Origin: Terriglobia bacterium
GTDB taxonomy: Bacteria > Acidobacteriota > Terriglobia > UBA7540
NCBI GenBank assembly: GCA_035712365.1
Contig: DASTAW010000059.1
Span: forward strand, 1 to 49,060
Direction of reading: 5' to 3'
Length of the DNA stretch: 49,060 nucleotides
The notes beneath the pieces are model-generated. The model had not been told where the DNA came from. It was given only the letters and a program-made list of their open reading frames with translations, and searched no databases. Every line of letters begins with the position of its first letter. The first letter of the stretch is position 1. Positions 17,434-25,235 of the stretch are shown piece after piece. Both the position numbers and the translations under genes were made by a program.

Positions 17434-18345
17434 TCAGACAGGCAGGCTCCAGCCTTTGGCGCCTCGATTGTCGGGCAGGAGAATGGAGTAACTCGACTCC
17501 ACGCCTTTTTCTCGCAAGACCCGGCAGATGGCCTCGCCCACCTCAGGTGCGTGTGTTTTGGTGAACGCCAGAATCGATGGTCCGGCGCCGCTCAGGCACA
17601 GGCCCAGCAAGCTCGAGTGTTTCAACGCAAGAACTTCACTCAGGCCGGGCATCAACTCCGCGCGGTAGGGCTGGTGCAGGCGGTCGTCAAAGAGACCCGG
17701 GTGGAAATCCACCTTGCCTGAAAACATCTGTGCTGACAGCACTGCGGCCCTCTGGATGTTGTGAGTTGCATCTGCCCGTGAATATTGGGCCGGCAACACG
17801 GCGCGGGCCTTTTCTGTAGCAAGCGCGTAATTGGGAATCACCAGCACCAGGTGGAACAAGTCCGGTACGGGAGAAGAATAGGCCACCACGCGCTGCTTCT
17901 CCTGCATCGCCACGGTGAAACCTCCGTGCCACGCCGCCGCAACATTGTCCGGGTGCCCTTCAATCTCGGTCGCGAGTGAAACCATCTCGTTATCGTAAAG
18001 CGCCCGCTCCGTAAGCCAGTGGGCCGCTGCGATGGCGCCAACAATAGCTGCCGCGCTGGATCCCAGTCCCACGCCTACCGGAATCTGATTGTTGATTTCC
18101 AGGTCGAATCCGTAGTCGTTGCCCCATCGCTGCAGGATCTTCTTCATGCTGGAGGCAATCAGATTATTTTCGTCGGAAGGGATTCTGTCCGGATTCGTGC
18201 CCTTGTAGTGGACACTGACGCCGAGGTCAGACCGCCGCGTTACGTGGATGTCGAGGTAAAGGTTCAGGGCCAGCGCCGCACAGTCAAAGGCACATCCCAG
18301 ATTGGCGCTGGTGGCAGGAACTCGTACTGAACCGCGCTGGGGCAT
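17434..18345 (-). CDS. thrB: Homoserine kinase
   Basis: A 303-residue GHMP kinase that makes O-phosphohomoserine from homoserine and ATP. Motif 1 is PATSANLGCAFDCAALAL (family form NLGPGFDCLG; here CA replaces PG), motif 2 the phosphate loop PVGVGLGSSAAA at 89-100, and motif 3 LCLSGAGPSILAF near the C-terminus. Length is normal. It is the last gene of a riboswitch-led operon, 36 bases after the sulfur-carrier gene. Its product is the substrate of threonine synthase and, in organisms that use it, of homocysteine formation, so it could serve threonine and methionine branches alike. The ribosome site (AAGG two to three bases from the ATG) is weak, suggesting translational coupling. Confidence 0.92.
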   Translation of the reverse strand: MPQRGSVRVPATSANLGCAFDCAALALNLYLDIHVTRRSDLGVSVHYKGTNPDRIPSDENNLIASSMKKILQRWGNDYGFDLEINNQIPVGVGLGSSAAAIVGAIAAAHWLTERALYDNEMVSLATEIEGHPDNVAAAWHGGFTVAMQEKQRVVAYSSPVPDLFHLVLVIPNYALATEKARAVLPAQYSRADATHNIQRAAVLSAQMFSGKVDFHPGLFDDRLHQPYRAELMPGLSEVLALKHSSLLGLCLSGAGPSILAFTKTHAPEVGEAICRVLREKGVESSYSILLPDNRGAKGWSLPV

Positions 18346-18381
18346 GGCCTTGCTGCGTCCGGGGAAGAGTGGTTCGGTCGC

Positions 18382-18666
18382 TTATACTGCGGCGCCACCG
18401 GCGATGGCAGGAATAAGCAGTATCTCATCGCCATCATTAAAACTGTACTGCGAGCCTCCCAGGAAGCGAATATCCTCATCATTGACGTAGATATTCAGAA
18501 AGCGTTGTGGCGTGCCGTCCTCGGCACAAAGCACCTTCTTGATGCCCGGAAACTTCTGATCGAGCCCGTCGAATAATTCACCGAGATTCTGGGCCGCTGT
18601 GTCAACGCTTTCGGCGCCATCGGTGTATTTTCTCAGCGGGGGTGGAATACGAACTGTGATCTGCAA
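18382..18666 (-). CDS. MoaD/ThiS-family sulfur carrier, CysO-like, with masked C-terminus
   Basis: A 94-residue ubiquitin-fold protein. Start is TTG at 18666-18664, nine bases after GGAGG. The stretch RFLNIYVNDEDIRFLGG and the end IPAIAGG closely resemble mycobacterial CysO (RFVNIYVNDEDVRF, ending AVAGG; from memory), which carries sulfur as a C-terminal thiocarboxylate for cysteine synthesis. Here the Gly-Gly is not terminal: Ala-Ala-Val follows before the stop. A tail of this kind must be cut by a JAMM/Mec-type peptidase before activation by an E1-like enzyme, as known for carriers such as QbsE. Neither partner is in this window. It lies between the threonine-synthase-like gene (83 bases upstream) and homoserine kinase (36 bases downstream). 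Confidence 0.88.
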   Translation of the reverse strand: MQITVRIPPPLRKYTDGAESVDTAAQNLGELFDGLDQKFPGIKKVLCAEDGTPQRFLNIYVNDEDIRFLGGSQYSFNDGDEILLIPAIAGGAAV

Positions 18667-18749
18667 TCGAATCTGCCTCCAGTCTTACAAGTGTCTGTGA
18701 TGGTCCACAATGCCTCAGTCGGCGCGTCATCCTTCTGCGCTGCGGCGCT

Positions 18750-19997
18750 TCAGGCGCTTGCCGCCGCGTGAAGTTTGAGGTAACGGTCCTCGAAATCCGC
18801 CAGCTTCGGCCGGATTGCTTCCTCGGCGCTGATGGCTTCCCTTACGGCCCCAATGGTTTTCAGTCCGTTTCCGGTTATCGCCAGCACTGTTGATTCATCG
18901 GGATTCAAAGTGCCATTTCGGATGAGCTTGCGCGCCACGGCCACGGTCACACCGCCCGCGGTTTCCGCGAAAAAGCCCTCAGTCTCGGCCAGCGATCGAA
19001 TGCCTTCAACCACTTCGGGGTCTGAAACATCCTCCCCCGCGCCGCCGGTCTCCTGGATCACCTTGGAAGCATAAAAGCCGTCAGCCGGGTTGCCGATCGC
19101 GAGAGATTTTACGATCGTGTTCGGCTTCTGCGGGACGATTTCGCAGGTACCGTTCCGGGCAGCCGTGGTGATGGGAGAACATCCAGTGGCCTGGGCCCCG
19201 TAAAACCTGGTTGCCGCCGGCTCAATCCACCCGAGCTTCTTGAACTCTCCAAAGGCCTTGTGGATTTTTGTGATCAGCGATCCACCGGCCATAGGAACCA
19301 CAATGTTCTGTGGTACCCGCCAGCCAAGTTGCTCCGCGATTTCATAGCCGAAAGTCTTCGAGCCTTCAGAGTAGTAAGTACGCAGGTTGACGTTCACCAT
19401 CCCCCATGAGTACTTCTGTGAGATTTCGCTGCAGAGCCGGTTCACCTGGTCGTAATTCCCGCTCACCTTCACCAGAGTGGCGCCGTAAATTTGTGTGTTG
19501 ATGAGTTTTTCCGGTTCCAGATCAGCCGGAACGAAAATAAAACTCTTGAACCCACCCGCTGCCGCCTGTGCGGCAACGGAGTTTGCCAGGTTTCCGGTCG
19601 AAGAGCATCCAACGGTCTCAAAGCCAAACTCTCGCGCCTTGCTAAGTGCTACGGCAACCACGCGATCTTTGAAGGAAAGGGTGGGGAAGTTGACGGCGTC
19701 GTTCTTAAGGTACAATTCCCGTACTCCCAGTGCCTTGGCAAGACGCGGAGCCGCTACCAGGGGCGTGAACCCCGTTGAGTGTCCCACAGCAGGCTCGCCG
19801 GTCACGGGCAGTAGTTCCTTATAACGCCACATCGTGGGCAGTCGCGATTCCACCTGTGTTCGGGGGACTTCCGCCCGGATCCGCTTGTAATCGTAAACCA
19901 CTTCCAGGGGTGCCCAGCAATTTTCGCAGGCAGCGATTGGCTCAATCTGATAAGTCTGCCCGCACTGTCGGCATTCCAAAAATTTGAGATAGCTCAC
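18750..19997 (-). CDS. thrC: Threonine synthase-like PLP enzyme with N-terminal zinc ribbon
   Basis: A 415-residue fold-type II PLP enzyme. A zinc ribbon (Cys9, Cys12, Cys24, Cys27) precedes the catalytic domain. HSTGFTPL, the PLP lysine Lys110 in SFKDR, and SSTGNLANS (phosphate and substrate loop) are family hallmarks. Threonine synthase converts O-phosphohomoserine to threonine. Start chosen at GTG 19997-19995, four bases after GGAGG; an upstream in-frame ATG at 20102 lies inside the terminator hairpin of the leader and is unlikely. A SAM-I riboswitch controls it, unusual for threonine synthesis, and a CysO-like sulfur carrier follows. It could thus be a homocysteine or other sulfur-transfer enzyme using O-phosphohomoserine (inference). 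The homology-based name is kept. Confidence 0.85.
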   Translation of the reverse strand: MSYLKFLECRQCGQTYQIEPIAACENCWAPLEVVYDYKRIRAEVPRTQVESRLPTMWRYKELLPVTGEPAVGHSTGFTPLVAAPRLAKALGVRELYLKNDAVNFPTLSFKDRVVAVALSKAREFGFETVGCSSTGNLANSVAAQAAAGGFKSFIFVPADLEPEKLINTQIYGATLVKVSGNYDQVNRLCSEISQKYSWGMVNVNLRTYYSEGSKTFGYEIAEQLGWRVPQNIVVPMAGGSLITKIHKAFGEFKKLGWIEPAATRFYGAQATGCSPITTAARNGTCEIVPQKPNTIVKSLAIGNPADGFYASKVIQETGGAGEDVSDPEVVEGIRSLAETEGFFAETAGGVTVAVARKLIRNGTLNPDESTVLAITGNGLKTIGAVREAISAEEAIRPKLADFEDRYLKLHAAASA

Positions 19998-20065
19998 ATT
20001 TCCTCCAAGCGTCGCTACGGTTCCAGAGTGGCTTGGGGTCGGTAGGAGATTTGGAGAGGGCAAAC

Positions 20066-20099
20066 TAAAAAAGCCTCCCCGGTTCTCATCGGGGAGGCT
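20066..20099 (-). terminator. Riboswitch expression platform: intrinsic terminator before thrC
   Basis: On the minus strand AGCCTCCCC (20099-20091), a ten-base loop and GGGGAGGCT (20080-20072) are followed by a T-run. The 5' arm CTCCCC (20096-20091) can instead pair with GGGGAG from the aptamer 3' side (20133-20128), which would break P4 and P1 of the aptamer and form an antiterminator. This mutually exclusive pairing is the normal design of a SAM-I off-switch: high SAM lets the terminator form. Confidence 0.88.
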
Positions 20100-20122
20100 C
20101 ATACAAAGACTTACGTCCCCTT

Positions 20123-20228
20123 CTCATCTCCCCCAATCACGGGCGGGAGTTAGCACCTGACCCCGGACTTACTTCCCGGGCGGTTGCCGTGGCGTCTTAG
20201 GGCCCGTCCCTCGGCCACTCTGGATGAG
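20123..20228 (-). promoter_or_regulatory. SAM-I (S-box) riboswitch aptamer
   Basis: The minus strand carries the S-box consensus in order: P1 5' strand CTCATC (20228-20223), CAGAGTGGCCGAGGGACGG then GCCC (kink-turn and P2), CGGCAACC (P3 loop region), GGTGCTAACTCC (core joining P3 and P4), a short P4 hairpin, and P1 3' strand GATGAG (20128-20123). It binds S-adenosylmethionine and turns genes off by termination. It sits about 125 bases before the start of the threonine-synthase-like gene and should control the whole three-gene operon. Confidence 0.95.
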
Positions 20229-20261
20229 ATACAGGTCTTACACAACCAAATTGTAGTCTCC

Positions 20262-20291
20262 ACTCTAAGCCAAGCTCAGCCGTCTTGTCAA
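20262..20291 (-). promoter_or_regulatory. Sigma-70-type promoter of the riboswitch-thrC operon
   Basis: Minus strand: a perfect -35 TTGACA (20291-20286), an 18-base spacer and TAGAGT (20267-20262; four of six matches to TATAAT). Transcription would start near 20255, about 27 bases before the aptamer. It starts only 37 bases after the restriction endonuclease stop codon, so the operon has its own promoter rather than reading through. Confidence 0.65.
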
Positions 20292-20327
20292 CTGGATTGC
20301 GCCGTTCTGTGACACTTTTGTCATGTG

Positions 20328-21125
20328 TCAAGGCGACTCTACAAACGATCCCGGTCGGGCATGCTTTTTGAAGAACGTGAGCCACTCCCGAGCCGAAATT
20401 CCTCTAACACCTTTTGCAGTCGTCTTTTGGACGTAGTCGCTCATAACCCCATAGCGCGCTAAACGTCCAAAGTTCTTTCCGGGGTCATACGCTGCCCGAT
20501 CGGAAATCTTGTCTTTCTTGAGTGGATAAGTTTTGATGTCTACTGCGGGAACGACGCTGCTATCGCCTTCGGCAGTTCTTTCATGCTCCCAGTAGTAATT
20601 TCTGTGCTCGGCGGCGTACCGACCTATTTCCACAAATACATCGTAGACCACAGGAGAGCCGGAAATCACGTTTGAAAGTACCCATGGCACTACCACAATT
20701 AGGTCCCATGGGTTACAGCAGCCAGGATTGACGGTGAATCGGAAGTTCGGCATGCCTTCATTGTTGAGAAGATACCAGCCCTTTAACTCGATACCGAGAA
20801 GAATTTCGGTTCCGTTGTTCTTTTTACGTAGCAGCACGTCAGGGAACGTTTGGGGCTGGCGGACGAACCCATATGTCTCATAATTTTTGTCAGGGTCCCA
20901 CACGGACCGAATACGATTTAAGGTTTGGACAACCTCATCTTCGATGGTTGCTCCCAGAGCAGCGGCAAGCGTGAATACGTCAGGTGCGAGCATACCATCG
21001 ATTGTTGTCGGCGAACTGAAATGGCTAGGAAGAGCAAAGATAGCTTCCCGTATGCGTTGCCACAGCTTATAGTGTTCCCATTTATCGGGTTCTTTTCTCA
21101 CCGGAAGGGCGGGTCGCTTTGGCAT
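20328..21125 (-). CDS. Probable type II restriction endonuclease (PD-(D/E)xK)
   Basis: A 265-residue protein with no close family known to me. The nuclease core is visible: Pro95-Asp96 in TFPDVLLRK, then Glu113-Leu-Lys115 in LLGIELKGWY, a textbook PD-x16-ExK metal site. NPWDLIVVVPW follows. Start chosen at ATG 21125 (MPKRPALPV), which overlaps the end of the methyltransferase by 44 bases; the frame is open further up to 21263, so longer forms are possible. Base composition is clearly richer in A+T than neighbours, suggesting transfer. Paired with the methyltransferase, it should cut DNA at the same unmodified site; the recognition sequence is not readable. The assignment rests on motif plus context. 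Confidence 0.7.
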   Translation of the reverse strand: MPKRPALPVRKEPDKWEHYKLWQRIREAIFALPSHFSSPTTIDGMLAPDVFTLAAALGATIEDEVVQTLNRIRSVWDPDKNYETYGFVRQPQTFPDVLLRKKNNGTEILLGIELKGWYLLNNEGMPNFRFTVNPGCCNPWDLIVVVPWVLSNVISGSPVVYDVFVEIGRYAAEHRNYYWEHERTAEGDSSVVPAVDIKTYPLKKDKISDRAAYDPGKNFGRLARYGVMSDYVQKTTAKGVRGISAREWLTFFKKHARPGSFVESP

Positions 21126-22230
21126 GGTTATTAAGTCTTTCAACGGCGGCGGCGTAGAACTCTGGGAGTATTTCCGCCGCATAATATTTTCGGTTAAGGT
21201 CACAGCAGACAACCGCTCCTGGACAAAGGCCACCGAAAGGCTCCCAAACGACGTCACTTTCATCGGTGCAGGTTCGGATGAGTAGCTCGATTAGGCGGCG
21301 GGGTTTCTGGCTGCCATGCAGACTGGCGAATTTGTAACGCATTCCATTGCGCTGGCCCTGAATGCGCTCGATGCCAGACACTTGCGGTTCGCGCCACACA
21401 TTCGTGACGCCCGCTTCGCACTTAAATTTGGCGCGTAATTTCGACCAGTCGGTTGCGCTGATAGGAGCTAACCTGTCGGTGCTGAAGTAGGGTTTCCCTT
21501 CTGGCCTCCCGTGCTCGTTGGCAAAACGAGCCAGTTTTTCAAACGCTTCCGGAGGCGGGTAATACCACAGGTGGTCCGCAGTAAGGTACTTGCGCGTCGC
21601 AGCATTCGCGACTTCGCACGCTTCGTTCGCCAGATGGAATGGAAGGCCCGTGCGTTTCCATTCGTAGCGGAGCCAGTCCTGCATAGAAAGACTACAGCCC
21701 GCAATTTCGAATCGCGGCGGCTTAATGTATTGGACGCAAACCTCTGTGACAACAGGCAGTTTTCTCAGTGTCTGAGTGTTAGAGTTACCTGCGACATGGC
21801 TCATTCCCTTATCCCAAACGTGACACGCGCGGTACTCCCACTCATTCCGAACGAATATAGGATGGACAGTTGCCCAGCCAATCTCAGTACACCAGAACCA
21901 AAGCGTTGTTCGCGGAGTTGAATACTTGGACCATTGCTCGATATGCGGCTTGTACCACTCAGCTAAGTTACCATGGGCGGGCAGATCTCCCGGAAAGCCA
22001 GCGACTCCGTAGGGCCCATCGACGATGATGCAGGTCGGAGCTGGCCACTTGCGATAAAGGGTCTCTGCTGGCTGGAAGTATATGGTTGATTCCCGTACCT
22101 TAGATTTTCCCTCATGGTTCGGCAGACGGTTCCGCTCCTGCAGCAATCTGCCGTTTCCTGCGGGAGGCCCGAACAGACCTGGGATGATTTGGGCAGTTTT
22201 GTTCAGGATTTTACTCTTCATTGACATCAC
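21082..22230 (-). CDS. Site-specific DNA methyltransferase (beta class, N6-A or N4-C)
   Basis: A 382-residue amino-methyltransferase. Catalytic motif IV appears first as DGPYGVAGF (a DPPY variant), a target-recognition region follows, and the SAM-binding FxGxG-type motif VWEPFGGLCPGA lies near residue 345, preceded by LHGSQKPRRLIELLI. This order marks the beta class, which methylates the exocyclic amine of adenine or cytosine. With the overlapping nuclease gene it forms a type II restriction-modification pair; the methyltransferase comes first, protecting the host before the nuclease is made. Lower GC than surrounding genes points to horizontal gain. The start gives Met-Met; MKSKIL is an alternative. 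Confidence 0.85.
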   Translation of the reverse strand: MMSMKSKILNKTAQIIPGLFGPPAGNGRLLQERNRLPNHEGKSKVRESTIYFQPAETLYRKWPAPTCIIVDGPYGVAGFPGDLPAHGNLAEWYKPHIEQWSKYSTPRTTLWFWCTEIGWATVHPIFVRNEWEYRACHVWDKGMSHVAGNSNTQTLRKLPVVTEVCVQYIKPPRFEIAGCSLSMQDWLRYEWKRTGLPFHLANEACEVANAATRKYLTADHLWYYPPPEAFEKLARFANEHGRPEGKPYFSTDRLAPISATDWSKLRAKFKCEAGVTNVWREPQVSGIERIQGQRNGMRYKFASLHGSQKPRRLIELLIRTCTDESDVVWEPFGGLCPGAVVCCDLNRKYYAAEILPEFYAAAVERLNNHAKATRPSGEKRTR

Positions 22231-22412
22231 TTTAGCTTCCCAAGTTTATCTCAAAAGAGGTGTTTGTTCCAACAACCAAACGCTGTGTCATTGGTCTAGT
22301 CTGCGGGCTTTGCTTCCAAGCCTTCAAAATGTGTATTCGTCGAATAAATGCCCAGCCATGATGCTGATTTAGGAGGTCTACTCGTAAAGCAAAGGCAGAT
22401 ACCCGCACACGG

Positions 22413-22443
22413 GGCGCGGGAATATTTCTGAGCGTGCCCCGTA
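22413..22443 (-). terminator. Weak hairpin downstream of the GH2 gene
   Basis: ACGGGGCACG and CGCGCCCCGT on the minus strand can form a stem with one G-U or mismatched pair about 25 bases after the GH2 stop codon. There is no T-run, so it may be a processing or stabilising hairpin rather than a true terminator. The remainder of the 22231-22466 gap shows nothing else. Confidence 0.35.
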
Positions 22444-22466
22444 CGATGAGTCTCAGGAACCGGTAA

Positions 22467-25133
22467 TTACTCTTTCTCCGCTGCCACGGAACCGGCTGAA
22501 ACATTCCAGCCGTCGATAGCCACATACGGCGTGGCGCCTCGTAACGCATCCTTCGAGTAGCTGGCAGTAATCTCCCGCTCCTCGCCCGGCATCAGCTCAA
22601 AGTAGTTGTCCTGCCACAGCACCGGGAGGATCTCTGGGCCGCGGTCGCCCTTGTCAATGCGGAGATGAGTAAAAAAGGCCAGGTGCGAAGATCGGTTCCT
22701 GACTGTCACGCTGGTCACCTCAATTGGGCCGTCCACACGCGTGGTCGCATGGAGGTTCAGGCCGACCTTGGGCAGGTCCTTCAGCGCCGTGAAGTCGGCA
22801 TAGCTGCTGACCGGCGTGTAGTACCACCTGGTCTTTGACCAGTCGAGAACATCCGGTTTTGTGGAAAGCCAGTAGAAGTTTGTGCTCGCCAGTTTTCCGG
22901 CTGAATCCTTTAGGGTCAGGCGGATGAAATACGTGGTCGAGAGGCCCTGAAGCTTGGGAATGGGAAAAACGCGCGTGCTGCTGTTTGGAGCGATGTTGAC
23001 ACTTCGCTCCCGGGAGAATTCCTTTTTCAGATTGATGTCATAAACCGTGGCGCCGACCGCAAGCTTTTCATACGGGCTCAAATCTGAGTTAACAACCACC
23101 ACGGAACGGTCATCATAGGAGTACTGGACGTGAAGCGGTTCGCACGCTTTCTTCGTGCCGAAATATCCACCCGCCGGCCGCAAATAATAGTCGTAGAGGT
23201 GCCAGATCAAGCCCGGCCAAGCCGTGTTCAGCATCCACTGGATCACGCCCGTAGAAACAAATTTATTCCGGCGGTAGCCCTCAAACATGGCTCGCTCGCC
23301 TTCATAGGTCATCAGTTGCGCTTTCTCGGCGTAATCTGCAACCCCGGTTGCCTGGCCGTAACGCTCATCGAGTGCTTTATTAAAAATGCCCATGCTCTTA
23401 AATTCGCCCCCGCCTGCGTGGAAGTCCCACACGGGGTTGATGGGCCAGAGGTCTTTTGCGGGCATCATCATCCTCAGAGAGGATAGCGGCGGCACAGCCG
23501 GACCGGGGCTGATCTCCGTCGCAAACCCAAAGGCGCCTCCGTTCTTCGTATCCAACAGCCAGTAGTTTGGCGGAACCCAGTCGTAAGGACCGTTCATCTT
23601 TAATCCTGAGGGGCCGGTCAGAGTTGTGGTCTGCGCGGTCGCCGAGGACTGGTACGGATTCGGCCAGTGGGATTCCGCCAGTACCTGCAAATACATCTTC
23701 TCGACGCGGGGAGGCGGCGCGTTATCACTTCCGTACAGCCAGTCCAGCATGCAAGGATGATTTCGCACGCGGCGGATCTGGTCTCGCAGAGAGTCTTCCG
23801 CCACGGTGTAATCTTCCGGTTTCCAGGTCTTCCACTTTTCCCAATAATCACAGCAGCACCACCCCGCCTGCACTAGAATTCCGTACCTGTCGCACAGGTC
23901 GAAGAAATGTTTGTCAATAATCTTACCTTCGAGGCGGATGGTGTTCAGGTGCATGTCCTTAACGTATTGGATTTCCTCTTCCGTCCTTCCCGGATCGAAG
24001 CGAAGCATCATGTCGGGGGCCCATCCGGCGCCCAGGATCAGGATGGATTTGCCGTTCACCATGAATTCCTGGTAGCCATGTGCATTCAGCTTGGAGGTGA
24101 TTTCACGAATGCCGAACTGGGTCTCGTTGCTATCCGACTCCGCGCCGTCAGCCTCAAATTCCATCTCCAGGTGATAGAGATTTTGAGGCCCCATCTGCCA
24201 GGGCCACCACAGGCGGGGATTGTGGAAATTGAGCTGCGAAAAATGGTCCGGGAGGAAGTTGACCTCGCGCGTTTCATGGGGTTTCAGTTCCACCTCCTGC
24301 TGAAAGCTGACATCGCCGATGCTTCCTTTTAGAACGCCCCGGACGGCATCACCGGATCCATTTGCGAGCTCTGCGCGGACGGTCAGATGTGCGACATCGA
24401 GGCTCGGCAGGTCGAAGTTCGTCACCACCTGAGGATCACGCAACGCCACGGGCCCCGTCGCTGTCACGGTAACTCCCTGCCAGAGTCCCATGTCCTTGTC
24501 AGGGGGCGCCGGATTCCAGTCCACCCAGGTGATGCCGAGATCGTCGGCGCGCTGCGCGGTAACCTCGACGGCAAGCGAATTCGTTTTCCCCGGCAGGGCC
24601 TCGTCCGTCACATTGAAATCATAGGTTCGCCACATGCCGACCACCTGGTCGGGCCCTGCAATCTGGTGTCCGTTCAGCCAGATGGTGGCGCGATAGTTGA
24701 TGCCCCCAAAGTGCAGCCAGATCTGCCTGCCGGCGAAGTTCGCGGGCAGCGGGAAACTGGTCCGGTACCACCACGGCACATTAAATGGGCTGTCAGGCGG
24801 CATCGGAAGGTTGGAAAAATTCTTGCCGATGGGGTAGGTGGTGCCGGGAATCTTACGAAGGTTCATCCCGAAATAGGGATCGCGATACAGGTTGTTGTTA
24901 ACCAGCGCCGCCAGAACAGTGGAAGGAACGCTGGTTGAGTACCAGCCGGAGGGCTGGAAGCCTTCCTGTGAAATGACATCGCCCTGCTGCGGCACTTGCG
25001 CGGAGGACTGAAGTTTCCAACCCGTGGCCAGATCCAGGCGAAGCGGCGTGCCGTTGCCCGAGGCTTGCGCTCGGAGACCTGAACTCAACGTGATCAGCAG
25101 TGAAAGAAGGAAAAGGCAGACACGTAATCGCAA
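22467..25133 (-). CDS. Secreted GH2 exo-beta-D-glucosaminidase-like enzyme
   Basis: An 888-residue glycoside hydrolase with a signal peptide (cleavage probably after LRAQA). Order: GH2 sugar-binding jelly-roll (about 30-225), Ig-like domain, TIM barrel from about 350, and C-terminal Ig domains. The acid/base position reads GSDNAPP with Ser469-Asp470, and the nucleophile is Glu540 in FATEISPG. Most GH2 enzymes have Asn-Glu at the first site; Ser-Asp is the mark of exo-beta-D-glucosaminidases such as CsxA (Ser468-Asp469, Glu541, from memory), which release glucosamine from chitosan ends. Beta-mannosidase is the main alternative. It is the most downstream gene of the minus-strand arm of a glycan-use locus with a TonB receptor; the three-Cys WCCCDYW stretch is unusual for an exported protein. 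Confidence 0.85.
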   Translation of the reverse strand: MRLRVCLFLLSLLITLSSGLRAQASGNGTPLRLDLATGWKLQSSAQVPQQGDVISQEGFQPSGWYSTSVPSTVLAALVNNNLYRDPYFGMNLRKIPGTTYPIGKNFSNLPMPPDSPFNVPWWYRTSFPLPANFAGRQIWLHFGGINYRATIWLNGHQIAGPDQVVGMWRTYDFNVTDEALPGKTNSLAVEVTAQRADDLGITWVDWNPAPPDKDMGLWQGVTVTATGPVALRDPQVVTNFDLPSLDVAHLTVRAELANGSGDAVRGVLKGSIGDVSFQQEVELKPHETREVNFLPDHFSQLNFHNPRLWWPWQMGPQNLYHLEMEFEADGAESDSNETQFGIREITSKLNAHGYQEFMVNGKSILILGAGWAPDMMLRFDPGRTEEEIQYVKDMHLNTIRLEGKIIDKHFFDLCDRYGILVQAGWCCCDYWEKWKTWKPEDYTVAEDSLRDQIRRVRNHPCMLDWLYGSDNAPPPRVEKMYLQVLAESHWPNPYQSSATAQTTTLTGPSGLKMNGPYDWVPPNYWLLDTKNGGAFGFATEISPGPAVPPLSSLRMMMPAKDLWPINPVWDFHAGGGEFKSMGIFNKALDERYGQATGVADYAEKAQLMTYEGERAMFEGYRRNKFVSTGVIQWMLNTAWPGLIWHLYDYYLRPAGGYFGTKKACEPLHVQYSYDDRSVVVVNSDLSPYEKLAVGATVYDINLKKEFSRERSVNIAPNSSTRVFPIPKLQGLSTTYFIRLTLKDSAGKLASTNFYWLSTKPDVLDWSKTRWYYTPVSSYADFTALKDLPKVGLNLHATTRVDGPIEVTSVTVRNRSSHLAFFTHLRIDKGDRGPEILPVLWQDNYFELMPGEEREITASYSKDALRGATPYVAIDGWNVSAGSVAAEKE

Positions 25134-25235
25134 GGCACCCTCCCCGGGCCACTCGGTTCGTTGGTCTTCGGTTTAATCCGCCATTATACAGCAATCATCC
25201 TGGGAGGCAGTTTTGCGACGGCGCACTAGATTGCC

